The notes: a model not told the origin generated them from the letters alone. A stretch of DNA of 64,000 nt from Paludibacter sp. (GCA_031292575.1 JARLGX010000002.1:1-64000); one strand, 5' to 3'; shown: positions 44,268 to 54,368, counted from the first letter of the stretch. Program-made: numbers and translations.

Positions 44268-44987
44268 ATGGACGTTCAACTTTTTATACCCTGCTACATC
44301 GACCAGTTTTATCCTCAAACCGGATTCAACACTATTAAGATTTTAGAAAAGGCTGGATGTACAGTCCATTACAATTCGAAACAAACCTGTTGTGGACAGC
44401 CTGCTTTTAATAGTGGATATTGGAAAGAAACAGCACAATTAGCCGAAAAATTTCTCACCGATTTTCAACCGGATATGCCAATAATCTCACCTTCGGGTTC
44501 GTGTTCAGGCTTTGTAATTCATCATTATCAGAAAGTATTGTCTGAAAGACCTGACCTACTTGAGCGACATACACTGATAAAAAACAAGATTTATGAGTTG
44601 TCTGATTTTCTAGTCAATGTTCTGAAAGTTGAAAAACTTGGTGCAAAGTTTCCACATACAGTTACTTTTCATGATTCATGCTCTGCCCTGCGGGAATATG
44701 GTATTAAAGATGAACCACGCCAACTTCTTACACAGGTTGAAGGTTTGGAGTTAATTGAAATGCCAGAAAGTGAAACTTGTTGCGGATTTGGCGGAACATT
44801 TGCAGTAAAAAACAAGGCAATATCTACTGCTATGGCCGAAAAGAAAGCGTTCAATGCACTTACTACCAATGCGGAATTTATTGTCAGTACCGAGGCTTCC
44901 TGTTTGATGAACATTAATGGTTACTGTACAAAAAACAAACTCCCTATTAAAGGAATTCATTTAGCTGATATATTAGCAAACTTTTAA
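44268..44987 (+). CDS. LutA/YkgE-like (Fe-S)-binding subunit, stand-alone
   Basis: 239-residue cytoplasmic protein with two cysteine-rich (CCG) domains: TCCGQPAFNSGY and ETCCGFGGTFAVKN, plus PSGSCSGF and DSCSALREYG. This is the LutA/GlcF C-terminal-like layout, which binds a 4Fe-4S cluster and acts in L-lactate or glycolate oxidation. The partner genes lutB and lutC are not adjacent, so it may work with subunits encoded elsewhere. The 19-nt gap to the upstream nuclease gene suggests a shared transcript; a strong bidirectional terminator follows. Confidence 0.88.
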   Translation: MDVQLFIPCYIDQFYPQTGFNTIKILEKAGCTVHYNSKQTCCGQPAFNSGYWKETAQLAEKFLTDFQPDMPIISPSGSCSGFVIHHYQKVLSERPDLLERHTLIKNKIYELSDFLVNVLKVEKLGAKFPHTVTFHDSCSALREYGIKDEPRQLLTQVEGLELIEMPESETCCGFGGTFAVKNKAISTAMAEKKAFNALTTNAEFIVSTEASCLMNINGYCTKNKLPIKGIHLADILANF

Positions 44988-45010
44988 AATAAGTATTTTG
45001 AAATATACAA

Positions 45011-45040
45011 AAAAAAGACCCGAGAATTCGAGTCTTTTTT
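45011..45040. terminator. Bidirectional terminator between LutA-like and USP genes
   Basis: AAAAAAGAC ... GTCTTTTTT with inner CGA/TCG pairs and a GAAT loop; A and T runs lie on both sides. Confidence 0.85.
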
Positions 45041-45044
45041 TATT

Positions 45045-46148
45045 TTAAACGTGAGTAACAAATAGTGGTGTGTCAGAATGCAATACCATTTTGTAAGCCA
45101 ATCCAGGATTGAATAACCTTAAGAATAAATTCCTTCGACGGGCATTAAAAGCCAACACATCAATTTGATGAGTTGACATGTAATTGTTAAGCAACTCGGG
45201 TGAATCAGTAGCACTCAACAAGTCGTAATTAGTAACTAACGCTGGGTAATGATTTGAAAAATAAGTTTTTATACCAGACAGCATAACTTCACTCCAAGCC
45301 TCATTTTTGTCGGAAGCATGTATAAAGTACATTTCTACATTTTCAGAATCGAATAGAGAAATTGCCCGGTCAATAGCAATTAAATCTTTTTGATCAAAAT
45401 TAGTCAGAAAAGCAACGCGCTTTATATCATTCGGCGATTGCATTTTCATTAAAACAGGCACTGCAAAGACTGGAGAAACACAGGCTTCCATCACTTCGGC
45501 GGTTACACTTCCAATTAATTCAGTTGATATTTTCTTTCCATGGGTTCCCATTACTACCAATGCAGGATTATGTTTCTTGCAATAGTCAATTATTTGATCT
45601 TCAGGAACACCTTCTTTCATTTCAAAAGTAAATGGAATATTCGGAAGTTCACCTTTGGAAATCCTGCTATGAATGGCCTTGGTCATAGCGTCAATTTCAG
45701 CATTGGCAGAAGTAATAATCCGACGAAGCAACTCGCTGTCAGTAATACTATAAGTACTTATATCATTGTTAGATGATATGGTGAAAGCAGGACTAAAATA
45801 GACATATAAAAACACAACTTCAGCTGCAAGTACGTCTGCAAAATGGAAACCAAAATCGGTAGCTTTTGTGACTTGGTCGGAAAAATCTATAGGTATTAAA
45901 ACCTTTTGGGTAAATTTGGCTCCTGTAGAAGGTTCATGTTCCCATGCACTTTCCATTTCTTCTACTATTTTAAGTGCACGAGGTAAATCGCTCTCTTTTA
46001 TTCGAACACGAACACCAACTGCCAACTCAGGATGTTCAAGATTCAAATTATGAATCACAGTTTCAATGCCGTTTTCATCTAATACAGTTTTAATCATTTG
46101 CGCCCGTTGGAAAGTGCGAATGGCCAGAGTAACTAATTTGTCTTCCAT
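45045..46148 (-). CDS. DUF2007-like plus double universal stress protein
   Basis: 367-residue cytoplasmic protein. The N-terminal ~65 residues (LVTLAIRTFQRAQMIKTVLD ... LPRALKIVEEMES) resemble the DUF2007 putative signal-transducing domain, followed by two universal stress protein domains: USP1 (about 83-230; KVLIPIDFSDQVTKATDFGF, LVVMGTHGKK and SVTAEVMEACVSPVFAVP form the ATP-type site) and a degenerate USP2 (about 240-367; RVAFLTNFDQKD ... VDVLAFNARRRNLFLRLFN). The fusion of DUF2007 to a tandem USP is less common. It likely senses stress or nucleotide; specific role unknown. It is monocistronic. Confidence 0.85.
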   Translation of the reverse strand: MEDKLVTLAIRTFQRAQMIKTVLDENGIETVIHNLNLEHPELAVGVRVRIKESDLPRALKIVEEMESAWEHEPSTGAKFTQKVLIPIDFSDQVTKATDFGFHFADVLAAEVVFLYVYFSPAFTISSNNDISTYSITDSELLRRIITSANAEIDAMTKAIHSRISKGELPNIPFTFEMKEGVPEDQIIDYCKKHNPALVVMGTHGKKISTELIGSVTAEVMEACVSPVFAVPVLMKMQSPNDIKRVAFLTNFDQKDLIAIDRAISLFDSENVEMYFIHASDKNEAWSEVMLSGIKTYFSNHYPALVTNYDLLSATDSPELLNNYMSTHQIDVLAFNARRRNLFLRLFNPGLAYKMVLHSDTPLFVTHV

Positions 46149-46331
46149 ATTGTTATTATTTGATTGGTTTTCAAATTAAAGCTATTGTCTCGGTTTTGAA
46201 TTTATTATTTCTTGAAGACGAGGTAAAGATAGCCATTTTTAAATTACACTTAATTACTTTTTAAATAAAATTTAAGTGAATCGAAAAAATTGAGTTATAT
46301 TTGTGACCTGTAAAACTTTTAATCATAAAAT

Positions 46332-46715
46332 ATGAATCCTAAAGTAAAAAAAGTGCTTACAATTGGAACAGTTGTAATTGTCTTAGTGTTCGCGTGTACG
46401 ATATTTTTCAAATTTTATTTTGTATTTGGAGATGGAGTAAAAGCCGGTGAGCTCAATTATTTTGTTCATAAAGGCTATATTTTCAAAACATATGAAGGTA
46501 AAATCATACAATCTGGATTTCGGTCACAAACTACCGGAACAATTCAATCTTATGAATTCCCATTTTCAGTTGAAGACAAAACAGTAGCAGATTCGTTGAT
46601 GCGCTGTAGTGGTAAGATGGTTGAACTTCATTATAAAGAATACTTGGGAGTTCTTCCGTGGAGAGGTGTAAACAATTATGTTGTAGATAAAATTGTATCG
46701 GTAAAGAATCCTTAA
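46332..46715 (+). CDS. Membrane-anchored conserved hypothetical protein
   Basis: 127-residue protein with one N-terminal membrane helix (about 8-30; KVLTIGTVVIVLVFACTIFF) and a compact beta-rich soluble domain (YEGKIIQSGFRSQTTGTIQS, EFPFSVEDK, VELHYKEYLGVLPWRG, YVVDKIVSV). I recall similar small Bacteroidota proteins that carry odd database names, but no enzyme motif is present here. TATATTTG at 46296-46303 is a good -7 element just upstream. It stands alone, before gldE. Confidence 0.8.
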   Translation: MNPKVKKVLTIGTVVIVLVFACTIFFKFYFVFGDGVKAGELNYFVHKGYIFKTYEGKIIQSGFRSQTTGTIQSYEFPFSVEDKTVADSLMRCSGKMVELHYKEYLGVLPWRGVNNYVVDKIVSVKNP

Positions 46716-46855
46716 TCAGGAATAAAGATGTCGATTTGAAATTAAAAACAGAATGCCTATAAGAGTTTACAATAGGTTTTCCAATACTCTTTTTATTTTT
46801 AAACTCACTTTTTACTAAAAAACAAGTACCTTTGTAATTACATCAATTTATTTTT

Positions 46856-48232
46856 TTGCAATATTTACAAATTCATAATCCATTGAAAACGGACACTTTA
46901 TACTCTTTAATTAGTAGCATTTCTATTAATACAATAACTTCTCCAGCCTTAATTTCGGCAACAATTTCACTTATTGTAAGTATAATGCTCCTGATTTTTT
47001 CAGCTATAATTTCAGCATCTGAAGTAGCTTTCTTTTCACTTGACCCACAAGCAATAAATGAGCTTGAAGAAAGTGAACGGAAAACAGACCTGAGTATTCT
47101 CCGTTTACTAAAAACACCACAGCGCCTTTTGGCAACTATTTTAATAGGAAGTAACTTCTTAAATGTGGCTGTTATTTTATTGCTAACGCATTTCACAACT
47201 ACGATTCTTAACTTTGACAATGCTCCATTACTTGGATTTATTTTTCAGGCAATTATTATAACTTTCGTTCTTTTACTTTTTGGCGAAATTATGCCTAAAG
47301 TTTATGCAACAGAATTTGCAAAAAAAACTGCTCTATATGCAATTCCATTTATCAATTTCTTAGAAAAAATATTTGGTCCGTTTGTAAGTTTTTTAGTCAA
47401 TTCAACTTCTATTGTCAACCGTAAACTCGCAAAACACAGCAGATCAAATATCTCTATGGACGAGTTATCGCATGCATTAGAGTTAACTTCAAACAATAAA
47501 GATGAGAACACTGAAATATTGGAAGGAATTATTAAATTTGGGAATATTCAAGTAGTCGATATTATGACTTCGCGCATGGATATGGTAATGATTGACATCA
47601 AAATCAATTACAAACAACTATTAGAAACCATTATAAAATCAGGTTATTCACGTATCCCCGTTTATACCGGAACGCGCGACAATATCAAAGGTTTACTTTA
47701 CAGCAAAGATATGTTACCTCATTTAGACAAGCCTGCAAATTTTCGCTGGCAAAGCTTAGTTCGTCCGGCTTATTACGTTCCTGAAACAAAAAAAATTGAC
47801 GATTTGTTAAATGAATTTCAGGAAAACAGAGTGCATTTAGCAATTGTTGTGGACGAGTATGGTGGCACTTCAGGACTGGTAACCCTGGAAGATATTTTGG
47901 AAGAAATTGTTGGTGATATCGGCGATGAATACGATGATGAAGAACAATTGTTTACCAAAATTGACAATCATACGTTTATATTTGAAGCTAAAATTCTATT
48001 AAACGATTTTTTCAAAATTGCTGAAATTGAAGAAGAAGACTTTGTGAAAGTTATTGAAGAAGTTGAAACACTGGCAGGATTAATATTGGAATTGAAAGGT
48101 GACATTCCGGCTAAAAATGAACAAATTGATTACGGAAGATATGTCTTTGAAATAATATCAGTTGACAATCGCCGCATAAAAAAAGTAAAATTATACATTA
48201 AAGAAGATTTCAACAAAACGGAAGATAGTTAA
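46856..48232 (+). CDS. gldE: Gliding motility protein GldE (CNNM/CorC-like membrane protein)
   Basis: 458-residue membrane protein: an N-terminal DUF21/CNNM transmembrane domain (about 25-190; SAIISASEVAFFSL), a tandem CBS domain pair (about 210-345; VDIMTSRMDMV, GYSRIPVYTGTRDNI, VDEYGGTSGLVTLEDILEEIVGDIGDE) and a CorC/HlyC C-terminal domain (about 360-450). It is adjacent to gldD, the standard pairing. The start is uncertain: I give TTG 46856; TTG 46883 is another option, and the first ATG (46984) would cut into the membrane domain. TACCTTTG (46827-46834) is a likely -7 element. Confidence 0.88.
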   Translation: MQYLQIHNPLKTDTLYSLISSISINTITSPALISATISLIVSIMLLIFSAIISASEVAFFSLDPQAINELEESERKTDLSILRLLKTPQRLLATILIGSNFLNVAVILLLTHFTTTILNFDNAPLLGFIFQAIIITFVLLLFGEIMPKVYATEFAKKTALYAIPFINFLEKIFGPFVSFLVNSTSIVNRKLAKHSRSNISMDELSHALELTSNNKDENTEILEGIIKFGNIQVVDIMTSRMDMVMIDIKINYKQLLETIIKSGYSRIPVYTGTRDNIKGLLYSKDMLPHLDKPANFRWQSLVRPAYYVPETKKIDDLLNEFQENRVHLAIVVDEYGGTSGLVTLEDILEEIVGDIGDEYDDEEQLFTKIDNHTFIFEAKILLNDFFKIAEIEEEDFVKVIEEVETLAGLILELKGDIPAKNEQIDYGRYVFEIISVDNRRIKKVKLYIKEDFNKTEDS

Positions 48233-48279
48233 GGGTAATGGCTAAATATGTATTTCAAATTTTTAAAATAAAGTTTAAA

Positions 48280-48864
48280 ATGAAATTATTTCGATATATA
48301 AATATAACATTGATAATTTGCCTGTCAGCATCTTGCAACAAAACTTCAATTCCTCGTCCTTATGGTTATTTCAGGGTAGATTTGCCACAACATACCTATC
48401 GAATGATTGACACATTAAATCTTCCATATCGGTTTGATTTACCAGGAAATGCAGTGCTAACTAGCAGAATATCTAAAGGAGATGAATATTGGATAGATAT
48501 AACTTATCCAAAATTGAACGCAACTATATATTGCAGTTACAAACCGGTAAAAGGAGATTTGCCGGATTTATTAGAAGACACTCGAAAAATTGTTTATAAA
48601 CACAGCGTTAGGGCTGATGGAATTGGTGAAAAGGTTTTTGATAATCCTGAGAAAAATGTACATGGAATTTTGTATGATTTAGCTGGAAATACAGCCTCAC
48701 AAGTACAATTTATTCTAACTGACAGTACAAAGAATTTTTTTCGTGGGGCTTTGTATTTCAACAATGTACCAAACAAAGATTCAATAGCTCCAATGTCAAA
48801 TTATATTCGCGAAGATATATTAAGAATTATGGAAAGTTTTGAATGGAAAAGAAATATAAAATAA
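48280..48864 (+). CDS. gldD: Gliding motility lipoprotein GldD
   Basis: 194-residue lipoprotein required for gliding/T9SS in Flavobacterium. I choose ATG 48280 because it gives a normal lipoprotein signal (MKLFRYINITLIICLSASC, lipobox Cys19); an in-frame ATG at 48238 would add 14 unlikely residues. Family features are IPRPYGYFRVDLPQHTY, the beta-rich core and the C-terminal FRGALYFNNVPNKDSIAPM. It follows gldE in what looks like a gldE-gldD-sfp-GGGPS operon. Confidence 0.9.
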   Translation: MKLFRYINITLIICLSASCNKTSIPRPYGYFRVDLPQHTYRMIDTLNLPYRFDLPGNAVLTSRISKGDEYWIDITYPKLNATIYCSYKPVKGDLPDLLEDTRKIVYKHSVRADGIGEKVFDNPEKNVHGILYDLAGNTASQVQFILTDSTKNFFRGALYFNNVPNKDSIAPMSNYIREDILRIMESFEWKRNIK

Positions 48865-48917
48865 AAAAATTAATGGGGCTTTAGTCAACGATTAAAACGG
48901 ATGTTGAGATAACACTT

Positions 48918-49535
48918 ATGCCAATAAATAAAATCATTTCAGAAGGGGACGCTCGAATATTAGTTTGGGAATTAACAGAAAGTTTTGAAGAATTAAAATT
49001 GAGACTTTCGGGAATTCACAAAAAAAAATTAAAGAAATTTTCATCTGAAAAGCGAAAATTAGAATATCTATGTGTTCGCGTGGCAATGAAAGAATTATTG
49101 GGAAAGGAAACCTTAATAGAATATGACAATGATGGCAAGCCATATTTGGCGGATAAAAGTGCTCAAATTAGCATTTCTCATTCTAAAAGTTGGATAGCTG
49201 TTATGGTTCATCCAAGCAAATCTGTGGGTTTGGATATTGAATGTCCAACCGATAAAATAGGCAAAATTTATACCCGGTTTTTGAATGAAGCTGAACAAAA
49301 AGAGTTATCGAACGGACATAATATAAGCCAATTACAATTAGCATGGTCTGCTAAAGAAACATTGTATAAAATTATAGGAAAAGACGCTGTGGATTTTTCG
49401 ACTCAATTGCAAATATTCTCTTTCGAAGTAAAAACAATGGGAGAAATTACAGCGCAACACATTCCTGCAAAAAAACTATACCAATTACATTATATCCAAC
49501 AGTTAGCCTACAACCTGGTGTATTGTGTGGATTAA
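48918..49535 (+). CDS. 4'-phosphopantetheinyl transferase (Sfp type)
   Basis: Activates acyl-carrier or peptidyl-carrier proteins by attaching phosphopantetheine from CoA. It has 205 residues, the usual Sfp/AcpT size: ISISHSKSWIAVM, VGLDIECP (Mg-binding Asp and Glu) and WSAKETLYKIIG (Mg-binding Glu and catalytic Lys). It stands between gldD and the GGGP synthase. The target carrier protein cannot be told from the window; no PKS or NRPS is nearby. Confidence 0.93.
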   Translation: MPINKIISEGDARILVWELTESFEELKLRLSGIHKKKLKKFSSEKRKLEYLCVRVAMKELLGKETLIEYDNDGKPYLADKSAQISISHSKSWIAVMVHPSKSVGLDIECPTDKIGKIYTRFLNEAEQKELSNGHNISQLQLAWSAKETLYKIIGKDAVDFSTQLQIFSFEVKTMGEITAQHIPAKKLYQLHYIQQLAYNLVYCVD

Positions 49536-49547
49536 AAACCATTTTTC

Positions 49548-50303
49548 ATGAAAAACATTTATAAAACAATTCTTTTGAACAGAGAAGCAAATCGCAAAAT
49601 GCTGGCTGTGCTTCTTGATCCCGATCAATGTCGTGGAGGAATTCTGGCAAGTACAATAGCTATACTCAAATCGAATACTCCCGATTTAATTTTTGTAGGT
49701 GGCAGTCATACCGTTACCTCTATCGATTCATTAATTGATTTGCTAAAAGAAGAAATAAAAACCAACATTGTACTATTTCCGGGCAATGCCTCGCAATTTA
49801 GCACTCAAGCAGATGCACTTTTGTACCTTTCACTTTTATCTGGTCGTAATGCAGAGTTTCTAATTGGCCAACATTTAACTTCGGCCATTGCAATAAAGAA
49901 GTCTGATATAGAAGTAATTCCAACAGGCTATTTGTTAATTGATGGAGGTAAACCAAGCTCTGTGGAATATATCAGCAATACTCGCCCGATACCTCGCGAC
50001 AAAAAAGAAATAGCACTTTCTACGGCTGTTGCTGCAGAACTTTTGGGTATGAGACTAGTTTATCTTGAAGCAGGAAGTGGTGCCAATTTACCTATTCCAT
50101 CAGATATGATTGAATATGTAAGAAGTGGTTTATCATTACCAATTATTGTAGGTGGCGGGATAAAAAATACAAATCAATTAACAGAAGCATTTGATGCAGG
50201 TGCAGATATTGTTGTTGTTGGGAATATTTTTGAAACAGAGCCCGACAAAATTTCAGAGTTTGTGGTTTGTACTCATTCTTATGGCAAAGAAACTTCCAAT
50301 TAA
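49548..50303 (+). CDS. Geranylgeranylglyceryl phosphate synthase family protein (bacterial GGGPS/PcrB)
   Basis: 251-residue TIM-barrel prenyltransferase that makes ether-linked polyprenylglyceryl phosphate from glycerol-1-phosphate and a polyprenyl diphosphate. Markers: AVLLDPDQC near the start, VGGSHTVTS, LFPGNASQFS, YLEAGSGANLPIP and VVGGGIKNTNQ / VVVGNIFE (phosphate-binding). GGGPS-type enzymes are known in several Bacteroidota, where their lipid role is poorly defined. It is the last gene of the gldE run. Confidence 0.9.
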   Translation: MKNIYKTILLNREANRKMLAVLLDPDQCRGGILASTIAILKSNTPDLIFVGGSHTVTSIDSLIDLLKEEIKTNIVLFPGNASQFSTQADALLYLSLLSGRNAEFLIGQHLTSAIAIKKSDIEVIPTGYLLIDGGKPSSVEYISNTRPIPRDKKEIALSTAVAAELLGMRLVYLEAGSGANLPIPSDMIEYVRSGLSLPIIVGGGIKNTNQLTEAFDAGADIVVVGNIFETEPDKISEFVVCTHSYGKETSN

Positions 50304-50310
50304 ATACTAA

Positions 50311-50856
50311 TTATTTTGTTGGTTTTGTGGAGATTCGGTCGAAAAATGGATTTTTTGACGAACAACTTATCGGAATTCCATAGATATTGCTGCAACCTGG
50401 CATCATTTCCAACTCTTGAGCCACACGACCCACTGAAAACATTACTCGACTATCTACACGTTTGTCGGCTGCAACAGAGCAAGCTGAACCAATGGCAATT
50501 CCGACATCTACAGAATTAAGCGAACATGGAATTTCAGGAAATTCATTTTTGGCTGCACAAGTCTGAAAACCACAGTAACCACAATTCAGGCTATGTATAT
50601 GTTGTTTTGTTCCAATCAACACAATTGCATCGGCATAAAGTATGTTTGCGGCATCGCGTAATATAAATTTCAAACCTGATTTTTCGCTATAAACTAACAT
50701 TGCATCCGAAAGTTGTTTGATAGTTTCGCCCGTAACTGTTATAACTTCAATAATGTCAAACCCCTTTCCTTTCGGAGCTGTGCGTGCAGCAGTCATCATT
50801 TCATTTGCCACTTGCAGTGAACGTTCGTGGCGTGTATCTCTTTCGTTGATTAGCAT
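50311..50856 (-). CDS. DUF2148 ferredoxin-domain protein
   Basis: 181-residue cytoplasmic protein of the DUF2148 family, which carries a likely Fe-S or metal site: the CGYCGFQTC cluster (about residues 91-99) and other conserved Cys (SACSVAADKR). Family function is unsettled. The start ATG is directly adjacent to an inverted-repeat arm (50857-50891), so its mRNA 5' region is made of the repeat. It follows the IMPase gene on the same strand with a gap of 99 nt. Confidence 0.83.
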   Translation of the reverse strand: MLINERDTRHERSLQVANEMMTAARTAPKGKGFDIIEVITVTGETIKQLSDAMLVYSEKSGLKFILRDAANILYADAIVLIGTKQHIHSLNCGYCGFQTCAAKNEFPEIPCSLNSVDVGIAIGSACSVAADKRVDSRVMFSVGRVAQELEMMPGCSNIYGIPISCSSKNPFFDRISTKPTK

Positions 50857-50967
50857 AAACCCTGACCCATAAAAGGGGAATTAAATTGGTATTAATTGTT
50901 TCTATATAGAATTCAGAAAATAAAAATTAAGAGACAGAGCTAATCCAGTTCCCCTTTAGGAGTTATA
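50857..50967. repeat. Degenerate inverted-repeat (SPLG) element between IMPase and DUF2148 genes
   Basis: Arm 1 (50857-50891, CCCTGACCCATAAAAGGGGA) is adjacent to, and not translated in, the DUF2148 gene. Arm 2 (50936-50967, AGTTCCCCTTTAGGAGTTAT) is the inverse copy and carries the IMPase stop codon (TAA), so its last residues NS are element-encoded. It is the only copy found outside 15-28 kb. Confidence 0.75.
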
Positions 50968-51753
50968 TTCATTAACCTTCTGCAACATCAATTCATCTAA
51001 CAATCCATTTGTTGCTACAATTTCCCTCCCGAAAAGAAAATCGTTGCCACCTTTGTAATCAGAAACTGTTCCCCCCGCTTCTTTTACAATTACAGCTCCG
51101 GCAGCCACATCCCACGGCTTGAGGTCGTATTCCCAAAAAGCATCAAACCTACCGCAGGCCACATAAGCCAGGTCTGTTGCAGCTGAACCCAACCGACGTA
51201 CTCCTCGGGCATTTTTCATGGTCCATTCCAAAAACGACATGTAACTTTCCATTTTGCTAAAATCGTTATATGGAAATCCGGTAGCCAAAAGGGTATCATG
51301 AATATCGCTCCGCACTGAAACACGAATGATTTCACCGTTCAGATACGCTCCACCATTTTTCCATGCATAAAAACATTCGTCTCTGCCAACTTCGTATACA
51401 ACACCCAGCACAAGTTCTTCACCATCCAGCAAACCAATGCTAACAGCGTAAACCGGTACACCCTGAATAAAATTTGTAGTTCCATCCAGCGGGTCAATCA
51501 CCCAATTATACCGTTCGCCATGCTTGTTGGAAGTTCCTTCTTCGGCAATAAACCCTGATTCGGGTAATAGATCCGACAGTTGCCTGATAATTCTTTTTTC
51601 TGATTCTTTATCAACATAACTCACCAAATCGTGTAAGCCTTTGGTTTCAATCATCGAAGCATCAAAACTCTTACGTTCTTCCGCAATAAATTCCCCGACT
51701 TCGCGCGCTATTTCGCAAGTAGCAAGTGTAAGTTGTTGATATATTGTTTCCAT
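50956..51753 (-). CDS. Inositol-1-monophosphatase family protein (SuhB-like)
   Basis: 265-residue Mg-dependent phosphatase. Metal and catalytic motifs: EEGTSN (Glu), WVIDPLDGTTNFIQGVP (DPLDGT) and WDVAAGAVIVKEAGG (WD). It may act on inositol phosphates or, as SuhB, on RNA-linked processes; substrate not determined. The C-terminus ends YNS just before a stop inside the repeat arm 50936-50967. The ATG at 51753 overlaps the last base of the valS stop codon, indicating cotranscription with valS. Confidence 0.93.
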   Translation of the reverse strand: METIYQQLTLATCEIAREVGEFIAEERKSFDASMIETKGLHDLVSYVDKESEKRIIRQLSDLLPESGFIAEEGTSNKHGERYNWVIDPLDGTTNFIQGVPVYAVSIGLLDGEELVLGVVYEVGRDECFYAWKNGGAYLNGEIIRVSVRSDIHDTLLATGFPYNDFSKMESYMSFLEWTMKNARGVRRLGSAATDLAYVACGRFDAFWEYDLKPWDVAAGAVIVKEAGGTVSDYKGGNDFLFGREIVATNGLLDELMLQKVNEYNS

Positions 51754-54368
51754 TATTTTTGTAATGATGTTATACTTTCTTTCAACGAAGCAATTTTACT
51801 TTCGGCATCTGCTTTTTTCTTCCGTTCGGCTTCTACCACTTCTGGTTTTGCATTAGCCACAAAGCGTTCGTTACCAAGTTTTTTCATTACCGATTCAATA
51901 AAACCTTCAAAATATTTAATCTCAGCGTCCATTTTGGCAATTTCTTCATCAGCATTAATCAAATTCCCCATTGGAATAGAAAATTCTGTCGTCCCTACTA
52001 GGAACGAGATTGATCCGGCTGTTTTATCAGTAACATTGTCAATGGTTTCCAAATTCCCAAGCTTTGCAATCACAGCATCGAAATCAGCCATGTACTCACC
52101 TACGACTTGTAAATTCAGTCTTTCTTTATTTGGAATATTTTTTTGCAAACGAACCGAACGAATTCCAGCAATAATTTCCTTAGCATATTCAAATTCGGAA
52201 ATCAGTTTTTCGTCAACAGTAATTGTTTTTGGTTGTAACTGAATCATAATACTTTCCCCGTCTTTGCGTTCTTCCAGTGCCTGCCAAAGTTCTTCGGTAA
52301 TAAATGGCATAAATGGATGCAATACTTTCAGCAGCGAATCAAAGAAACCAAGAGTAGCTTCATAAGTCACTCGGTCAATTGGTTGTTGATAAGCTGGTTT
52401 CGCCATTTCCAGATACCAGGCCGAGAATTCGTCCCAAAACAATTTATAAACTGCCATTAATGCTTCTGATAAGCGATATTTGGAGAATAAATCATCAATT
52501 TCAAGCAATGTTTTTCCAAGTTGCGCTTCGAACCATTTCACCGCCATGCAAGCCGATTCCGGTTGTTCAATGTCAGCTACCTCCCACCCTTTTACCAAGC
52601 GGAAAGCATTCCAGATTTTGTTGTTGAAGTTCCGTCCTTGTTCGCACAGACTATCGTCGTATGGCAAATCGTTTCCGGCTGGCGAAGTCAGCAACATCCC
52701 CAAACGTACCGCATCAGCACCAAAATGAGCAATCAAATCAAGCGGATCAGGCGAGTTTCCAAGCGATTTTGACATCTTACGTCCCAATTTATCGCGAACG
52801 ATACCGGTTAGATAAACATTTTTGAAAGGCATTTCGCTTTTGTATTCGTATCCGGCAATAATCATTCGTGCCACCCAAAAAAATAAAATTTCGGGAGCCG
52901 TAACCAAATCATTTGTAGGATAATAGTAATTAATATCTTCATTTTCAGGATTGTTAATGCCATCGAAAACAGAAATGGGCCATAACCACGACGAAAACCA
53001 TGTATCCAGCACATCTTCGTCCTGACGAAGGTCTTCAATAGTTAACGAGTAGTTTACAATAGAAAGTGCTTTTTCGTAAGCTTCTTCTTTGGAATTAGCC
53101 ACCACAAAACCACCTTGTGGTAAAAAATAAGCAGGAATACGGTGACCCCACCAAAGTTGGCGCGAAACACACCAGTCTTTCACATTTTCCATCCAATGGC
53201 GATAGGTGTTCTTGAATTTTGGTGGATAAAGTTTAATATCATCTTCCAACACCGCTTTCAAAGCGGGCTTAGCCAACTCTTCCATTTTTACAAACCATTG
53301 CATCGAAAGTTTTGGCTCGATTACCGCATCGGTTCGCTCAGAATAACCAATTTTGTTAGTATAGGCTTCCGTTTTTTCGAGTAATCCGGCAGCTTCCAGG
53401 TCTTTTTCAATTTGCTTGCGAACATCAAAACGATCCATTCCGGCATATTGGGTTCCGTTTTCGTTCAACGTACCATTGTCATTAAAAATATCGATGGAAG
53501 GCAAATTGTATTTTTCTCCTAGCATGTAGTCGTTTACGTCGTGAGCCGGAGTCACTTTCAGGCAACCTGTCCCAAATTCAATATCTACATATTCGTCTTC
53601 AATAACCGGAATTACCCTATTAATCAGCGGAACAATTACTTTTTTACCACGCAAATGAGCATTTTTCGGATCATTTGGATTGATGCACATAGCCGTATCG
53701 CCCATTATTGTTTCCGGACGAGTCGTTGCCACAACTGCAAATCCATCCTCCCCATCAATTTTATATTTTAAATAGAACAACTTTCCTTGTTGTTCTTTAA
53801 AAATTACTTCTTCATCCGACAAAGCCGTCAATGCTTTCGGATCCCAGTTTACCATGCGCACACCACGGTAAATCAATCCTTTGTTATACAAGTCAATAAA
53901 AACTTTTATCACACTTTCCGAACGGGCTTCATCCATGGTGAATGCAGTTCTGTCCCAGTCGCACGAAGCACCAAGTTTTTTCAACTGCTCTAGAATAATG
54001 CCACCGTGTTTGTGAGTCCATTCCCAGGCATGTTCCAAAAATTCATCGCGGGTCAGGTCAGTTTTCTTTACTCCTTCGGCAGCCAGCTTTCCAACCACCT
54101 TAGCTTCGGTAGCAATGGAAGCATGATCGGTTCCGGGAACCCAACAAGCATTTTTACCCAGCATACGTGCCCTGCGAACTAAAATATCCTGAATGGTATT
54201 GTTCAACATATGACCCATATGCAACACACCGGTTACATTAGGTGGAGGAATAACGATGGTATAAGGCTCACGACCATCAGGTTTTGAACTAAAAAGACCA
54301 TTATCTAACCAATATTGATACCATTTCGATTCGATGTCAGTAGGATTGTACTTACTTGCAAGTTCCAT
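51753..54368 (-). CDS. valS: Valyl-tRNA synthetase
   Basis: Charges tRNA-Val; class I synthetase, 871 residues, typical for bacteria. HIGH motif as HMGH in [23 protein letters not shown] as KMSKSLGN, an editing CP1 domain between ([31 protein letters not shown]), an anticodon-binding domain, and a C-terminal coiled coil (from about residue 800; [15 protein letters not shown]). It is the first gene of valS-IMPase-DUF2148 on the minus strand. Confidence 0.97.
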   Translation of the reverse strand: MELASKYNPTDIESKWYQYWLDNGLFSSKPDGREPYTIVIPPPNVTGVLHMGHMLNNTIQDILVRRARMLGKNACWVPGTDHASIATEAKVVGKLAAEGVKKTDLTRDEFLEHAWEWTHKHGGIILEQLKKLGASCDWDRTAFTMDEARSESVIKVFIDLYNKGLIYRGVRMVNWDPKALTALSDEEVIFKEQQGKLFYLKYKIDGEDGFAVVATTRPETIMGDTAMCINPNDPKNAHLRGKKVIVPLINRVIPVIEDEYVDIEFGTGCLKVTPAHDVNDYMLGEKYNLPSIDIFNDNGTLNENGTQYAGMDRFDVRKQIEKDLEAAGLLEKTEAYTNKIGYSERTDAVIEPKLSMQWFVKMEELAKPALKAVLEDDIKLYPPKFKNTYRHWMENVKDWCVSRQLWWGHRIPAYFLPQGGFVVANSKEEAYEKALSIVNYSLTIEDLRQDEDVLDTWFSSWLWPISVFDGINNPENEDINYYYPTNDLVTAPEILFFWVARMIIAGYEYKSEMPFKNVYLTGIVRDKLGRKMSKSLGNSPDPLDLIAHFGADAVRLGMLLTSPAGNDLPYDDSLCEQGRNFNNKIWNAFRLVKGWEVADIEQPESACMAVKWFEAQLGKTLLEIDDLFSKYRLSEALMAVYKLFWDEFSAWYLEMAKPAYQQPIDRVTYEATLGFFDSLLKVLHPFMPFITEELWQALEERKDGESIMIQLQPKTITVDEKLISEFEYAKEIIAGIRSVRLQKNIPNKERLNLQVVGEYMADFDAVIAKLGNLETIDNVTDKTAGSISFLVGTTEFSIPMGNLINADEEIAKMDAEIKYFEGFIESVMKKLGNERFVANAKPEVVEAERKKKADAESKIASLKESITSLQK

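Noticed and set aside
48238-48279. Upstream start for GldD
   Set aside because: It would place 14 residues before a normal lipoprotein signal peptide, which begins at 48280.
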